Source of the DNA: Rhodopseudomonas palustris
GTDB lineage: Bacteria; Pseudomonadota; Alphaproteobacteria; Rhizobiales; Xanthobacteraceae
DNA length: 64,000 nt
Assembly (NCBI RefSeq): GCF_013415845.1
Contig: NZ_CP058907.1
Location: 4,650,001 to 4,714,000 of the forward strand
Direction of reading: 5' to 3'
Each line of letters begins with the position of its first letter. Within the stretch, counting starts at the first letter, position 1. The notes beneath the pieces were generated by a model. That model ran no database searches. It was not told the origin of the DNA and saw nothing but the letters and a program-made list of their open reading frames with translations. Both the position numbers and the translations under genes were made by a program. Below are positions 56,247 through 64,000 of the stretch, in pieces.

Positions 56247-58439
56247 TCAGGCGGCGCGGATGGTGTCGAGGAAGCGCGCGACTTCACGCCGGAGCAGATT
56301 GCTGTCGCCGGCGAGCGACTGCGCCGCCGCCAGCACCTGCGACGACGCACTGCCGGTCTCGCTGGCACCGCGTTGCACGTCGCTGATATTGCCGGTCACC
56401 TGACTGGTGCCGCGCGACGCCTGCTGAATGTTGCGCGAAATCTCGCGGGTCGCGGCGCCCTGCTGCTCGACCGCGGACGCGATCGACCCGGCGATCTCGG
56501 AGATGTGGCCGATGGTGTCGGTGATCTCCTTGATGGCCGTCACCGACTCGCCGGTGGCCGACTGGATGCCGCTGATCTGCGCGCTGATCTCGCCGGTCGC
56601 CTTGGCGGTCTGCTCGGCGAGCTGCTTGACCTCAGCGGCCACCACGGCGAAGCCGCGGCCGGCCTCGCCGGCACGCGCCGCCTCGATCGTGGCGTTGAGC
56701 GCCAAGAGGTTGGTCTGGCCGGCGATGGTGTTGATCAGCTCGACGACGTCGCCGATCCGGGTCGCGGCCTTGGCGAGCTCGCCGACGCGGTCGTTGGTCT
56801 TCTGAGCCTGGTTGACCGCCTCATTGGCGATACGCGAGGACTCCTGGACCTGCCGGCTGATCTCGTCGACCGAGGCCGACATCTCCTCGGTCGCCGTGGC
56901 AACCGACTGCACGTTCGACGAGGCTTCCTCGGACGCCGAGGCGACCATCGAGGTGAGTTGCTGCGAACGCTCGGCCGTCGTCGTCAGCCGGCCGGCCGAG
57001 ACTTCGAGTTCGGTCGAGGCCGACGACACCGTTTCGACGATCTTGCCGACCGCGGATTCGAACTTGTCGGCCATGTCGTTCATGTCGCGACGCCGCGCCA
57101 GATCGGCACTGGCCTGATCCTCCGCACGCTGCGCGATACTCCGCTTGAGCTCGCCCTGCATGGTGCGCAGCGAGGCGGCGAGCACGCCGACTTCGTCGGC
57201 CTGTTCGATCGCCAGCTTCTGGTCGAGCTCGCCCTTGGCGATGCCGTCCGCAAAGGTGGCGCAATCGCCGATCGGACGGGCGATGCTGCGGGCTGCGAAC
57301 GCGATCACCGTAATGGCGAGCACAACAACCAGGATGCCGGCGCCAAGCTGCCAGAACATCGCCGAGTTGGCGCGCTCGTTCAGCGCGGTGTCGAGCTCAT
57401 GGGCCGAGGCCAGCACCACTTTGCGCGGCACCGAGATCAGCACCGACCACGGCGTGCCGGTCCGTCCCACCGAGATCGGCGAGTACACCTCGACGTTATC
57501 CCACTTCGGATCGTCGAGCACCGTGCCCTTGCCTTCCTTGACGATCGCCAGGCTCTCTGACCAGCGCGGATCGGCGCTCGACGCCGCCTTGCCGATCGAT
57601 TCCGGATTGGCGCTGTTGGCGACGATCAGGCCGGTGTCGTTGAGGATCGCGACCTTGCCCTTGCCGCCGAACAGCGAGCGGTTGGCCTGGGTGGCGAGCT
57701 TCTGCACGAAGTCGAGATTGTAGTCCGCGCCGGCGACGCCGACGAACTTGCCGTCGATCTTGATCGGCACCGACATGGTGGCGAGGAACACCGCCTTGCC
57801 CTGCACGATGTAGGGCAGCGGGCCGAGGATGTTCTCCTTGCCGGTTGCCTTCGGATTGATGAACCACGCGCCCTTCACCAGGCCGTTCGGGTGCCGCTCC
57901 TGGCTGTCGTATTCGACCAGCGGCTGCACCGCGATCGAACCGCTGGCGCTGCGGGTCCAATATGGCAGGAAGCGGCCGGTGCTATCCGAACCCATCGTCT
58001 GGCGCCCCTTGAACGCCACGTCGTTGCCGTCGAGCGCGTTCGGCTCCCAGGCCGAGTAGGTGCCGTTGAAGGCCGGGTTCTGCTCCAGCGTGTTCTTGAG
58101 CACCGCGTTGAGCTGCAGGCGGCGGTTGCCGTCGGTGGTGCCCGCATTGTTCGGATCGGCCAGCACCTCGAAGGCGTGCGCCATGTTGCGCGCGGAGTCG
58201 AGCCCGAGGTCAAGCTCGGCCTTGATCACCGAGGCTTCCGAGGTGGCGCGGTTGAGCAGGCTTTCCTTGGTCTGCTGATCGACCAGCTTCATCACCTCGG
58301 CGGTGACGTAGTGGTGCGTACTCTGCGCCGACAGGACGCTGTAGCCGATCAGGATCAGGCTGGCGCCGGTCAGGCAGAGGCCCGCGACCAGCGCAATCTT
58401 GACCTGAATTTTGCGGATGGATTTGAACGAGAACGACAT
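56247..58439 (-). CDS. Methyl-accepting chemotaxis protein, dCache sensor
   Basis: 730 residues. A first membrane helix (about 12-34) is followed by a large periplasmic dCache domain (about 40-345; [50 protein letters not shown]), a second helix (about 350-372), HAMP ([17 protein letters not shown]) and the cytoplasmic signalling hairpin with [27 protein letters not shown] [18 protein letters not shown] and [14 protein letters not shown]. Sensing of an amino acid or organic acid is typical for dCache, but the ligand is not visible. Confidence 0.95.
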   Translation of the reverse strand: MSFSFKSIRKIQVKIALVAGLCLTGASLILIGYSVLSAQSTHHYVTAEVMKLVDQQTKESLLNRATSEASVIKAELDLGLDSARNMAHAFEVLADPNNAGTTDGNRRLQLNAVLKNTLEQNPAFNGTYSAWEPNALDGNDVAFKGRQTMGSDSTGRFLPYWTRSASGSIAVQPLVEYDSQERHPNGLVKGAWFINPKATGKENILGPLPYIVQGKAVFLATMSVPIKIDGKFVGVAGADYNLDFVQKLATQANRSLFGGKGKVAILNDTGLIVANSANPESIGKAASSADPRWSESLAIVKEGKGTVLDDPKWDNVEVYSPISVGRTGTPWSVLISVPRKVVLASAHELDTALNERANSAMFWQLGAGILVVVLAITVIAFAARSIARPIGDCATFADGIAKGELDQKLAIEQADEVGVLAASLRTMQGELKRSIAQRAEDQASADLARRRDMNDMADKFESAVGKIVETVSSASTELEVSAGRLTTTAERSQQLTSMVASASEEASSNVQSVATATEEMSASVDEISRQVQESSRIANEAVNQAQKTNDRVGELAKAATRIGDVVELINTIAGQTNLLALNATIEAARAGEAGRGFAVVAAEVKQLAEQTAKATGEISAQISGIQSATGESVTAIKEITDTIGHISEIAGSIASAVEQQGAATREISRNIQQASRGTSQVTGNISDVQRGASETGSASSQVLAAAQSLAGDSNLLRREVARFLDTIRAA

Positions 58440-58570
58440 GAGGCACTCCTAGGAGAGCCCCATGCTGATTGCCGGCTATTTGGAATTGTTTAAGCAAACG
58501 CCTCGTGCGGTTACGAGGAAAGCCGGTTCCCGACTAAGACTTAGGTCTAACATCGCGTGTAGCACCGCGA

Positions 58571-59542
58571 CTAAGCACCGCCGATCAGGATGCCGACGCC
58601 GAGCACGATGACGCCGCCCAGCACGATCTGGAACACCGCGTGCAGGAACGGCGTGTCCATGTATCTGGCGCGGACGTAAGCGATCACCCACAGTTCGACG
58701 AACACGACCAACGCGGCGATCCCGGTCGCGATCCAGAACGCGTTGGCCCAACTATCAGGGACGAGATACGGCAGCGTGTGACCGAGGCCGCCGAGCGTGG
58801 TCATCAGTCCGCAGATGCCGCCGCGCAGCCACGGCGAGCCGCGCCCGGTCATCGAGCCGTCGTCGGACAGCGCTTCGGCAAAGCCCATCGAGATGCCGGC
58901 GCCGATCGAGGCGGCGAGACCGACCAGGAAGGTCTGCCAGTTCTGATGGGTCGCGAAGGCGGCGGCGAACAGCGGTGCCAGCGTCGACACCGAGCCGTCC
59001 ATCAGGCCGGCGAGTCCCGGCTGGACGTATTGCAGCACGAACATCCGCCGCGCGGCGTGATCCTCGGCGCTGCGCGCATCGGGGGTGAGGATCTTGTCGG
59101 TGAGCTGGGTGGCGCGCTGCTCGTGGCGCTTCTCGAACTCGGCGAGGTCGGACAGCAGCTTGCGGATGTGGACGTCGGTGGCGCGTTCGGCGGCACGCTC
59201 GTAGAAGCGCTGCGCCTCGAACTCCATCGTCTCGGCTTCTTTGCGGATGCGGTCGAGCGGCAGATTGCGGGTCAGCCAGATCGGGCGGCGGCGGATGAAG
59301 CCTTTGACGTCCTCGCGGCGGATCGGCGGCAGATCCGGCCCGAACCGCTGTTCGTACATCCGCAGCAGCATGTGGCGGTGGCCCTTCTCCTGCTGCGCCA
59401 TCTCGGTGAACACGCGCGCGGAATCGGGGTAGCGCTCGGCCAGATCCTCGGCGAACGCGAGATAGATCCGGCTGTCTTCCTCCTCGCCCGAGATGGCGAC
59501 GGCCAGGATTTCACGCTCGGTGAGGTCGGAAAACGCCTTCAT
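58571..59542 (-). CDS. mbfA: Erythrin-VIT1 family iron exporter, MbfA-like
   Basis: 323 residues with two parts. The N-terminal ferritin-like domain (about 1-165) has ligand motifs Glu20, E52-x2-H55 (QQEKGHRH) and a second ExxH (AEFEKRHEQ). The C-terminal VIT1/CCC1 membrane domain (about 170-323) has five helices starting GLAGLMDGSVSTLAPLFAAAF. In Agrobacterium and Bradyrhizobium MbfA exports iron and aids peroxide and acid tolerance. An Irr box overlaps the promoter, 16 bp before the start codon. Confidence 0.93.
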   Translation of the reverse strand: MKAFSDLTEREILAVAISGEEEDSRIYLAFAEDLAERYPDSARVFTEMAQQEKGHRHMLLRMYEQRFGPDLPPIRREDVKGFIRRRPIWLTRNLPLDRIRKEAETMEFEAQRFYERAAERATDVHIRKLLSDLAEFEKRHEQRATQLTDKILTPDARSAEDHAARRMFVLQYVQPGLAGLMDGSVSTLAPLFAAAFATHQNWQTFLVGLAASIGAGISMGFAEALSDDGSMTGRGSPWLRGGICGLMTTLGGLGHTLPYLVPDSWANAFWIATGIAALVVFVELWVIAYVRARYMDTPFLHAVFQIVLGGVIVLGVGILIGGA

Positions 59543-59557
59543 TTCAGCACCCGCAAG

Positions 59558-59574
59558 TTTAGAACGCTTCTAAA
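59558..59574. promoter_or_regulatory. Irr control element (ICE-box)
   Basis: TTTAGAA-CGC-TTCTAAA, a perfect 7-bp inverted repeat matching the ICE motif bound by the haem-dependent regulator Irr in Rhizobiales. It lies immediately upstream of the mbfA-like gene, where Irr would repress it in low iron. Confidence 0.85.
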
Positions 59575-59722
59575 TAGGATCGCCGGCCAGGGGAGTCAAA
59601 GCCAAGCTCGGCGGCGGGTAGCCAATTGGTCGCAGGGGCCGTCATCGTCGCTTCATCGATCCGTCAGGCCTCTGTGACCGAGCGCCGCCACAAGACCGGC
59701 TTTCCATTCCAGGAGGCTGTTC

Positions 59723-61078
59723 ATGCGAAAACTACTGCTCGGCTCGGTCGCGGTCTTTGCGCTGGCGACGTCCGCCGCGCTGGCGCAAACCGAAGGCGAA
59801 TTTCCCGCGACCCTCGCTGGCCATGCGGTGCTGCCGGCGACCTCGTTCGTCGATGCGCCGGCCGATGCGCCGGCGGATCTGAAGACCTCGGGCAAGTACA
59901 CCACCGGACAGCGCGTCGAGGCCCAGGGCAGCGTGATGGGCAAGTCCAACGGCCGTCCGACCGGCGTGTCGGTGCCGTTCAAGGGCCAGCCGCTGCAGGG
60001 CCATTCCGGCATCAAGGCGATGCCGGACGGCACCTTCTGGGTGCTGACCGACAACGGTTTCGGCTCGCGCTACAACTCGGCCGACTCGATGCTGTATCTG
60101 GACAACTACAAGATCGACTGGGCGACCGGCGCGGTCGACCGCAAGCAGACCGTGTTCCTGCACGATCCAGACAAGAAGGTGCCGTTCCGCATCGTTCACG
60201 AGGACACCGACAAGCGCTATCTGACCGGCGCCGACTTCGACACCGAAGGCTTCCAGATCATCGGCGACCGGTTCTGGATCGGCGACGAGTTCGGCCCCTA
60301 CATCATCGAAGCCGACCTGACCGGCAAGATCGTCGGCGTCTACGACAGCATGGCCGACGGCAAGCCGATCAAGTCGCCCGATCATTGGTCGGTGCAGTCG
60401 CCCGGCGCGCCGGGTGCAACCTACACCGGTGTCAACCTGAAGCGCTCCAAGGGCTATGAAGGCTTCGCCGCCTCCAAGGACGGCAAGTTCCTGTACGGCC
60501 TGCTCGAAGGCCCGCTGTGGGACGCCGACAAGAAGGATTGGGAAAAGGTCGACGGCAAGGAAGCCTCGCGCATCCTCGAATTCGATGTCGCGCAGAAGAA
60601 GTTTACCGGCCGCTCCTGGCACTACGTGTTCGAGCAGAACGGCAACGCGATCGGCGACTTCAACATGATCGACGCCACCCACGGCCTGGTGATCGAGCGT
60701 GACAACGGCGAAGGCACCAAGGACAAGGCCTGCCCCGAAGGCAAGACCGGCACCGACTGCTTCAATGATCTCGCCAAGTTCAAGCGCGTCTACAAGATCG
60801 AGCTGACCGATGCGAACGCCGGCAAGCCGGTGAACAAGATCGGCTTCATCGATCTGATGAAGATCCGCGATCCGGACAAGAAGGCGAAGAAGCCGCTGAC
60901 CGACGGCGTGCTGGCTTTCCCGTTCTTCACCATCGAGAACGTCGACAAGGTGGACGACCGCCACATCATCGTCGGCAACGACAACAACCTGCCGTTCTCG
61001 TCGAGCCGCGATCCGAACAAGGCCGACGACAACGAGTTCGTCCTGCTCGAAGTCGCCGACTTCCTGAAGGCGAAGTAA
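59723..61078 (+). CDS. Esterase-like activity of phytase family, secreted
   Basis: 451 residues with a signal peptide (about 1-22, MRKLLLGSVAVFALATSAALA). The mature protein belongs to the phytase-esterase-like beta-propeller family; patterns include PLQGHSGIKAMPDGTFWVLTDNG, GDRFWIGDEFGPYIIEADLTG and NVDKVDDRHIIVGNDNNLPF. It probably acts on phosphate esters in the periplasm. It lies next to the iron exporter but on the other strand. Confidence 0.9.
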   Translation: MRKLLLGSVAVFALATSAALAQTEGEFPATLAGHAVLPATSFVDAPADAPADLKTSGKYTTGQRVEAQGSVMGKSNGRPTGVSVPFKGQPLQGHSGIKAMPDGTFWVLTDNGFGSRYNSADSMLYLDNYKIDWATGAVDRKQTVFLHDPDKKVPFRIVHEDTDKRYLTGADFDTEGFQIIGDRFWIGDEFGPYIIEADLTGKIVGVYDSMADGKPIKSPDHWSVQSPGAPGATYTGVNLKRSKGYEGFAASKDGKFLYGLLEGPLWDADKKDWEKVDGKEASRILEFDVAQKKFTGRSWHYVFEQNGNAIGDFNMIDATHGLVIERDNGEGTKDKACPEGKTGTDCFNDLAKFKRVYKIELTDANAGKPVNKIGFIDLMKIRDPDKKAKKPLTDGVLAFPFFTIENVDKVDDRHIIVGNDNNLPFSSSRDPNKADDNEFVLLEVADFLKAK

Positions 61079-61106
61079 GCGCTGAAGGCGAAGGAACTCA
61101 CTGTGT

Positions 61107-61223
61107 CGTTCCGGGGCACGCGCATCAGCGCGTGAACCCGGAACCTCGCGGTGCCGATCCAAGGGGCCGCTTCAACATCTCCAGATTCCGGGTTCGCGCC
61201 TGTCGGCGCGCCCCGGAATGACG
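61107..61223. repeat. REP-like palindrome pair (family A)
   Basis: Copies at 61107-61147 and 61183-61223, in opposite orientation, between convergent genes. Confidence 0.85.
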
Positions 61224-61273
61224 TTGCGATAGGAGGTCACCGCTTCGGCGCACGAAGCCCGCGCCCGTTGTCG

Positions 61274-61612
61274 TCACGCCGGCGGCGACATCCAGCGGGT
61301 CAGGCGCGCGAACATGCCTTTGGTCGGCACAGCCGGCGGCGTGTCGTCGGCGGATTCGAGGCGGCCCAGAAACTGTTCGAGAAACCGCGCATCGCTGATT
61401 TCGATCACGACGAAATCCGTATCTCCGGTCGAGACCGTGTAGACGTAGCGTAGGCCGGTCGCACGCGGCGGCGCGCCGACGCCGGCCAGATCCTTGGCGA
61501 TGGTCACGCCATCCGGATCGATGTCGCGGGCGATCAGCGCGCGGGTGAGCCACGCCAGATTGCCGACGAATTCAGGTTCGAAAGCGACGGTGCCTTGCAA
61601 CATCATGGGCAT
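61274..61612 (-). CDS. Hypothetical protein next to a chemoreceptor
   Basis: 112 residues, mixed alpha/beta, not recognised. It has TVAFEPEFVGNLAWLTRALI and YVYTVSTGDTDFVVIEISDA. The start is the ATG at 61612 (GAAGGACGAGAGAC upstream). It is 83 bp downstream of a chemoreceptor gene on the same strand, so it may be co-transcribed. Confidence 0.6.
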   Translation of the reverse strand: MPMMLQGTVAFEPEFVGNLAWLTRALIARDIDPDGVTIAKDLAGVGAPPRATGLRYVYTVSTGDTDFVVIEISDARFLEQFLGRLESADDTPPAVPTKGMFARLTRWMSPPA

Positions 61613-61695
61613 GCGTTGTCTCTCGTCCTTCAGCGCATCCCCCCAGCAGAGAATTGTCACCGCTGGAGGCGAAAAGGTTCAAGCCCGGCGCGCGA

Positions 61696-63381
61696 TCACG
61701 CGGCGCGGATCTTGCGCAGGAAATCGTCGACCGCCGATTGCAGTGCACCCGACTGGCTGTCGAGCGCGCGGGCATGCGACAGGACTTCCGAAGCCGCGTC
61801 GCCGGTCGCCTGGGCGGCGGAACTGACGCCGCCGATATGATCGCTGATCTCGCTGGAACCGGCCGCGACCGATTGAATGTTGCGTGCGATTTCCTGCGTC
61901 GCAGCACCCTGCTGCTCGACCGCCGTCGCAATCGCCACGGTGATCTTGTTGATCTCGCCGATCGTCGCGGTGATGCCGCCGATCGACTCCACCGCACTCG
62001 CGGTCGAGGACTGCATCGCAGCGACCTGCGCGGAGATTTCTTCGGTCGCCTTCGCGGTCTGGCTCGCCAGCGCCTTCACTTCGCTCGCCACCACCGCAAA
62101 GCCGCGGCCAGACTCGCCGGCGCGCGCCGCTTCGATCGTGGCGTTGAGCGCCAGCAGATTGGTTTGCGACGCGATCGAGTGAATCAGTTGCACGACTTCG
62201 CCGATCTTCTCGGCACTGACCGAGAGCTGCATCACCGTCCCGTTGGTCTGCTCCGCATCGCTCACCGCTTTGCTCGCAACCGAGCGCGACTGGTCGACCT
62301 GACGGGAAATTTCCTGCACCGAACTCGAGAGCTGCTCGGAGGCCGACGCCACGGTGCCGACCATGCCGGATGCCGAATCCGAGGCCGCACCAACCGCCGC
62401 CGCACGCGTCGATGCATCGGCCGCGGTCGAGGTCATCGACTGCGCGGTGCTTTGCATGTACCGCGTGGCGTCGGCTACGCTCCGCACCACGCCATTGACG
62501 CTGCGTTCGAAATCATCGGCGATGCTCTGCATCAGCGCGCTGCGCTCGGCCGCGGCGCGGCGCTGCGCCTCCTGCTCCTGCTGTTCGAGCCCGCGGATAC
62601 GGATCGCGTTGTCCTTGAACACCTGCACGGTCTGCGCCATCGCGCCGATTTCGTCGCCGCGGTCGACGCCGGGGATCGGCGCGTCGAGCTGCCCTTCAGC
62701 CAGCGACGTCATACGGGTGCCGAGCGCGCCGAGTGGCTGGGTGATGCTGCGGCTGATCAGCCACGCCACCAGGGCACATACGACGCCGATGCCGACGATA
62801 ACGACGCCGAGCCAAGTCAGAAGCGGCTTCAGCTTGGCGTTGATGTCCTGCAAGTAAACGCCGGTGCCGACGAACATGTCCCAGCCGGGAATCGCAGCGG
62901 CATACGACACCTTGCGCAACAACTCGCTGCTGCCGGGCTTCATGAATTCGTAGATCAGCGTCACGTCGCCCTTGGCGGCAACGCCGTCGCGTAGTTCGCG
63001 CACGATCTTGCGGCCCCCGGTCTCGACGTCGAGCCGGTTGGTGCCGATCATTTTCGGATCCGACATCACGACGACCGATCCGTCCATTTTGTAGGCGAAG
63101 AAGTAACCGTTGGTCCCGTCGTAGGTCATGCTTTGGGCGCGCTGCTGGAACTCGGCGATCGCCTGCTCCTTGGTGAGCTTGCCGGCCGCGACCTGCTTCT
63201 GCAGACCGACCGCCATGTTCAGCGCGCTTTCGACCAGTGCCTTGGTCTGCTCGAACCGCTCGTTGCTCATCTCCCGCTGTAGCATCGACGCGGCAAACAG
63301 GCCGGACGCCACCAGGCCGAGCATCGCCACGCCGACCAGGATGCCCAGCTTCGGCGAGATCCGCAGATTCGTGAACTTCAC
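61696..63381 (-). CDS. Methyl-accepting chemotaxis protein, sCache sensor
   Basis: 561 residues. Membrane helix (about 12-32), single Cache domain (about 35-185; [39 protein letters not shown]), second helix (about 190-212), HAMP and the signalling domain ([39 protein letters not shown]). The sCache-type YFFA motif is found in receptors for small organic acids. The C-terminus ends FLRKIRAA without a CheR-binding pentapeptide. Confidence 0.94.
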   Translation of the reverse strand: MKFTNLRISPKLGILVGVAMLGLVASGLFAASMLQREMSNERFEQTKALVESALNMAVGLQKQVAAGKLTKEQAIAEFQQRAQSMTYDGTNGYFFAYKMDGSVVVMSDPKMIGTNRLDVETGGRKIVRELRDGVAAKGDVTLIYEFMKPGSSELLRKVSYAAAIPGWDMFVGTGVYLQDINAKLKPLLTWLGVVIVGIGVVCALVAWLISRSITQPLGALGTRMTSLAEGQLDAPIPGVDRGDEIGAMAQTVQVFKDNAIRIRGLEQQEQEAQRRAAAERSALMQSIADDFERSVNGVVRSVADATRYMQSTAQSMTSTAADASTRAAAVGAASDSASGMVGTVASASEQLSSSVQEISRQVDQSRSVASKAVSDAEQTNGTVMQLSVSAEKIGEVVQLIHSIASQTNLLALNATIEAARAGESGRGFAVVASEVKALASQTAKATEEISAQVAAMQSSTASAVESIGGITATIGEINKITVAIATAVEQQGAATQEIARNIQSVAAGSSEISDHIGGVSSAAQATGDAASEVLSHARALDSQSGALQSAVDDFLRKIRAA

Positions 63382-63518
63382 AGCGATCAGCTCCTACGCA
63401 TTTCGAGACTAGCTGTGAGGAGCGTTACGAGCTCAGGGTGTCCAATCGGTTTAATAGTTCACTCGTAGGAACCCGAGGGTTGTTTCCCTGACCTGCTAAG
63501 GCCTTAGAAACAACGACG

Positions 63519-63586
63519 CCCCTGGCAGACCGTCGGATCTGCCAGGGGCTAAAGAATTGCGATCGCGGGAGCCGAAGCTCCCGCGA
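63519..63586 (-). terminator. Double hairpin after the partial chemoreceptor gene
   Basis: TCGCGGGAGC/GCTCCCGCGA with tetraloop CGAA (63563-63586) lies just after the stop codon. CCCCTGGCAGA/TCTGCCAGGGG (63519-63548) follows on the minus strand and leads into CGTCGTTGTTTC, a likely terminator. Confidence 0.75.
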
Positions 63587-63587
63587 G

Positions 63588-64000
63588 TTAGGCGGCGCGG
63601 ACCTTGCCGAGGAAGTCGTCGACCGCGCGGCGGAGTTCGCCGGACTGGGCGTCGAGCTCTCGGGCGTTGGCGAGCACCTGGCTGGCGGCCGAACCGGTGG
63701 CGCTCGCCGCTTCGGTGACGCCGCCGATATGCATGCTGATCTCGGTGGATCCCGCCGCCACCGATTGGATGTTGCGGGCGATCTCGCGGGTCGCCGCGCC
63801 CTGCTGCTCGACCGCGGTCGAGATCGCCATGGTGATCTCGCTCATCTGCGCGATCGTCGCGGTGATGCCGCCGATCGACTGCACGGCGTCGTTGGTCGAG
63901 GACTGCATCGCCGCGACCTGCGCGGAGATTTCTTCGGTCGCCTTCGCGGTCTGGCTGGCCAGCGCCTTCACCTCGCTGGCGACCACCGCAAAGCCGCGGC
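63588..64000 (-). CDS. Methyl-accepting chemotaxis protein, C-terminal part (5' end outside)
   Basis: At least 132 residues of the signalling domain ([20 protein letters not shown]...FLGKVRAA), nearly identical to the same part of the receptor at 61696. The gene continues past the right edge of the window, so sensor and membrane parts are not visible. Tandem duplication is likely. Confidence 0.93.
   Translation of the reverse strand, partial: RGFAVVASEVKALASQTAKATEEISAQVAAMQSSTNDAVQSIGGITATIAQMSEITMAISTAVEQQGAATREIARNIQSVAAGSTEISMHIGGVTEAASATGSAASQVLANARELDAQSGELRRAVDDFLGKVRAA

Overview
The window is high-GC alphaproteobacterial DNA that I read as a Rhodopseudomonas palustris chromosome (family Nitrobacteraceae/Bradyrhizobiaceae). 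The support is a fixL-fixJ-receiver-fixK cluster, a 13-gene nuo operon with fused nuoCD, an LH2 antenna operon (pucBA), an Irr box at an mbfA-like gene, and abundant REP-like palindromes of the type common in Rhodopseudomonas and Bradyrhizobium. Strain identity cannot be settled from the sequence alone.

Layout. 1-3018: low-oxygen signalling (3' part of fixL, fixJ, an orphan receiver, fixK, terminator). 3263-4570: a methionine/cysteine sulfhydrylase. 4724-19044: a complete complex I operon on the minus strand, nuoA to nuoN, with most genes overlapping by 4 nt and a FixK/FNR-type box upstream. 19483-29247: mostly housekeeping genes (ABC exporter, penicillin-binding protein, acyl-CoA ligase, peroxiredoxin, ispH-thrB-rnhA, a TrcR/DUF1013 regulator). 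29248-36272: a gene-poor stretch of hypothetical proteins, three repeat families and a duplicated 240-bp block. 36273-44902: a TadG-like protein, a BLUF photoreceptor, LysR/YceI, small enzymes, an atypical-kinase/phosphatase pair, PsiE and the LH2 genes. 45371-47374: a 197-bp tandem REP array interrupted by an intact IS110-family element. 47458-55776: purA, PilZ, aldo-keto reductase, YbaK, two EamA transporters around a DUF1330 gene. 55792-64000: chemoreceptors (one remnant, two complete, one partial) around an iron exporter and a phytase-esterase-like secreted protein.

How the genes connect. FixLJ-FixK controls microaerobic metabolism in this group, and the nearby complex I operon carries a matching box, so the first 19 kb looks like one oxygen/redox module. 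LH2, a PpsR-type palindrome and a BLUF protein form a light-related segment.

The strongest new observations are: (1) the IS110 element has a 5' noncoding end in which I can fold a target-binding loop and a donor-binding loop. Its four short guides match the actual insertion site (a REP palindrome) and the element's own ends, so it is a readable, natural bridge RNA aimed at REP sequences. (2) FixL has proline where B. japonicum FixL has the oxygen-sensing Arg220. (3) A PI3/4-kinase/HipA-like kinase overlaps a dual-specificity phosphatase gene by 4 nt.
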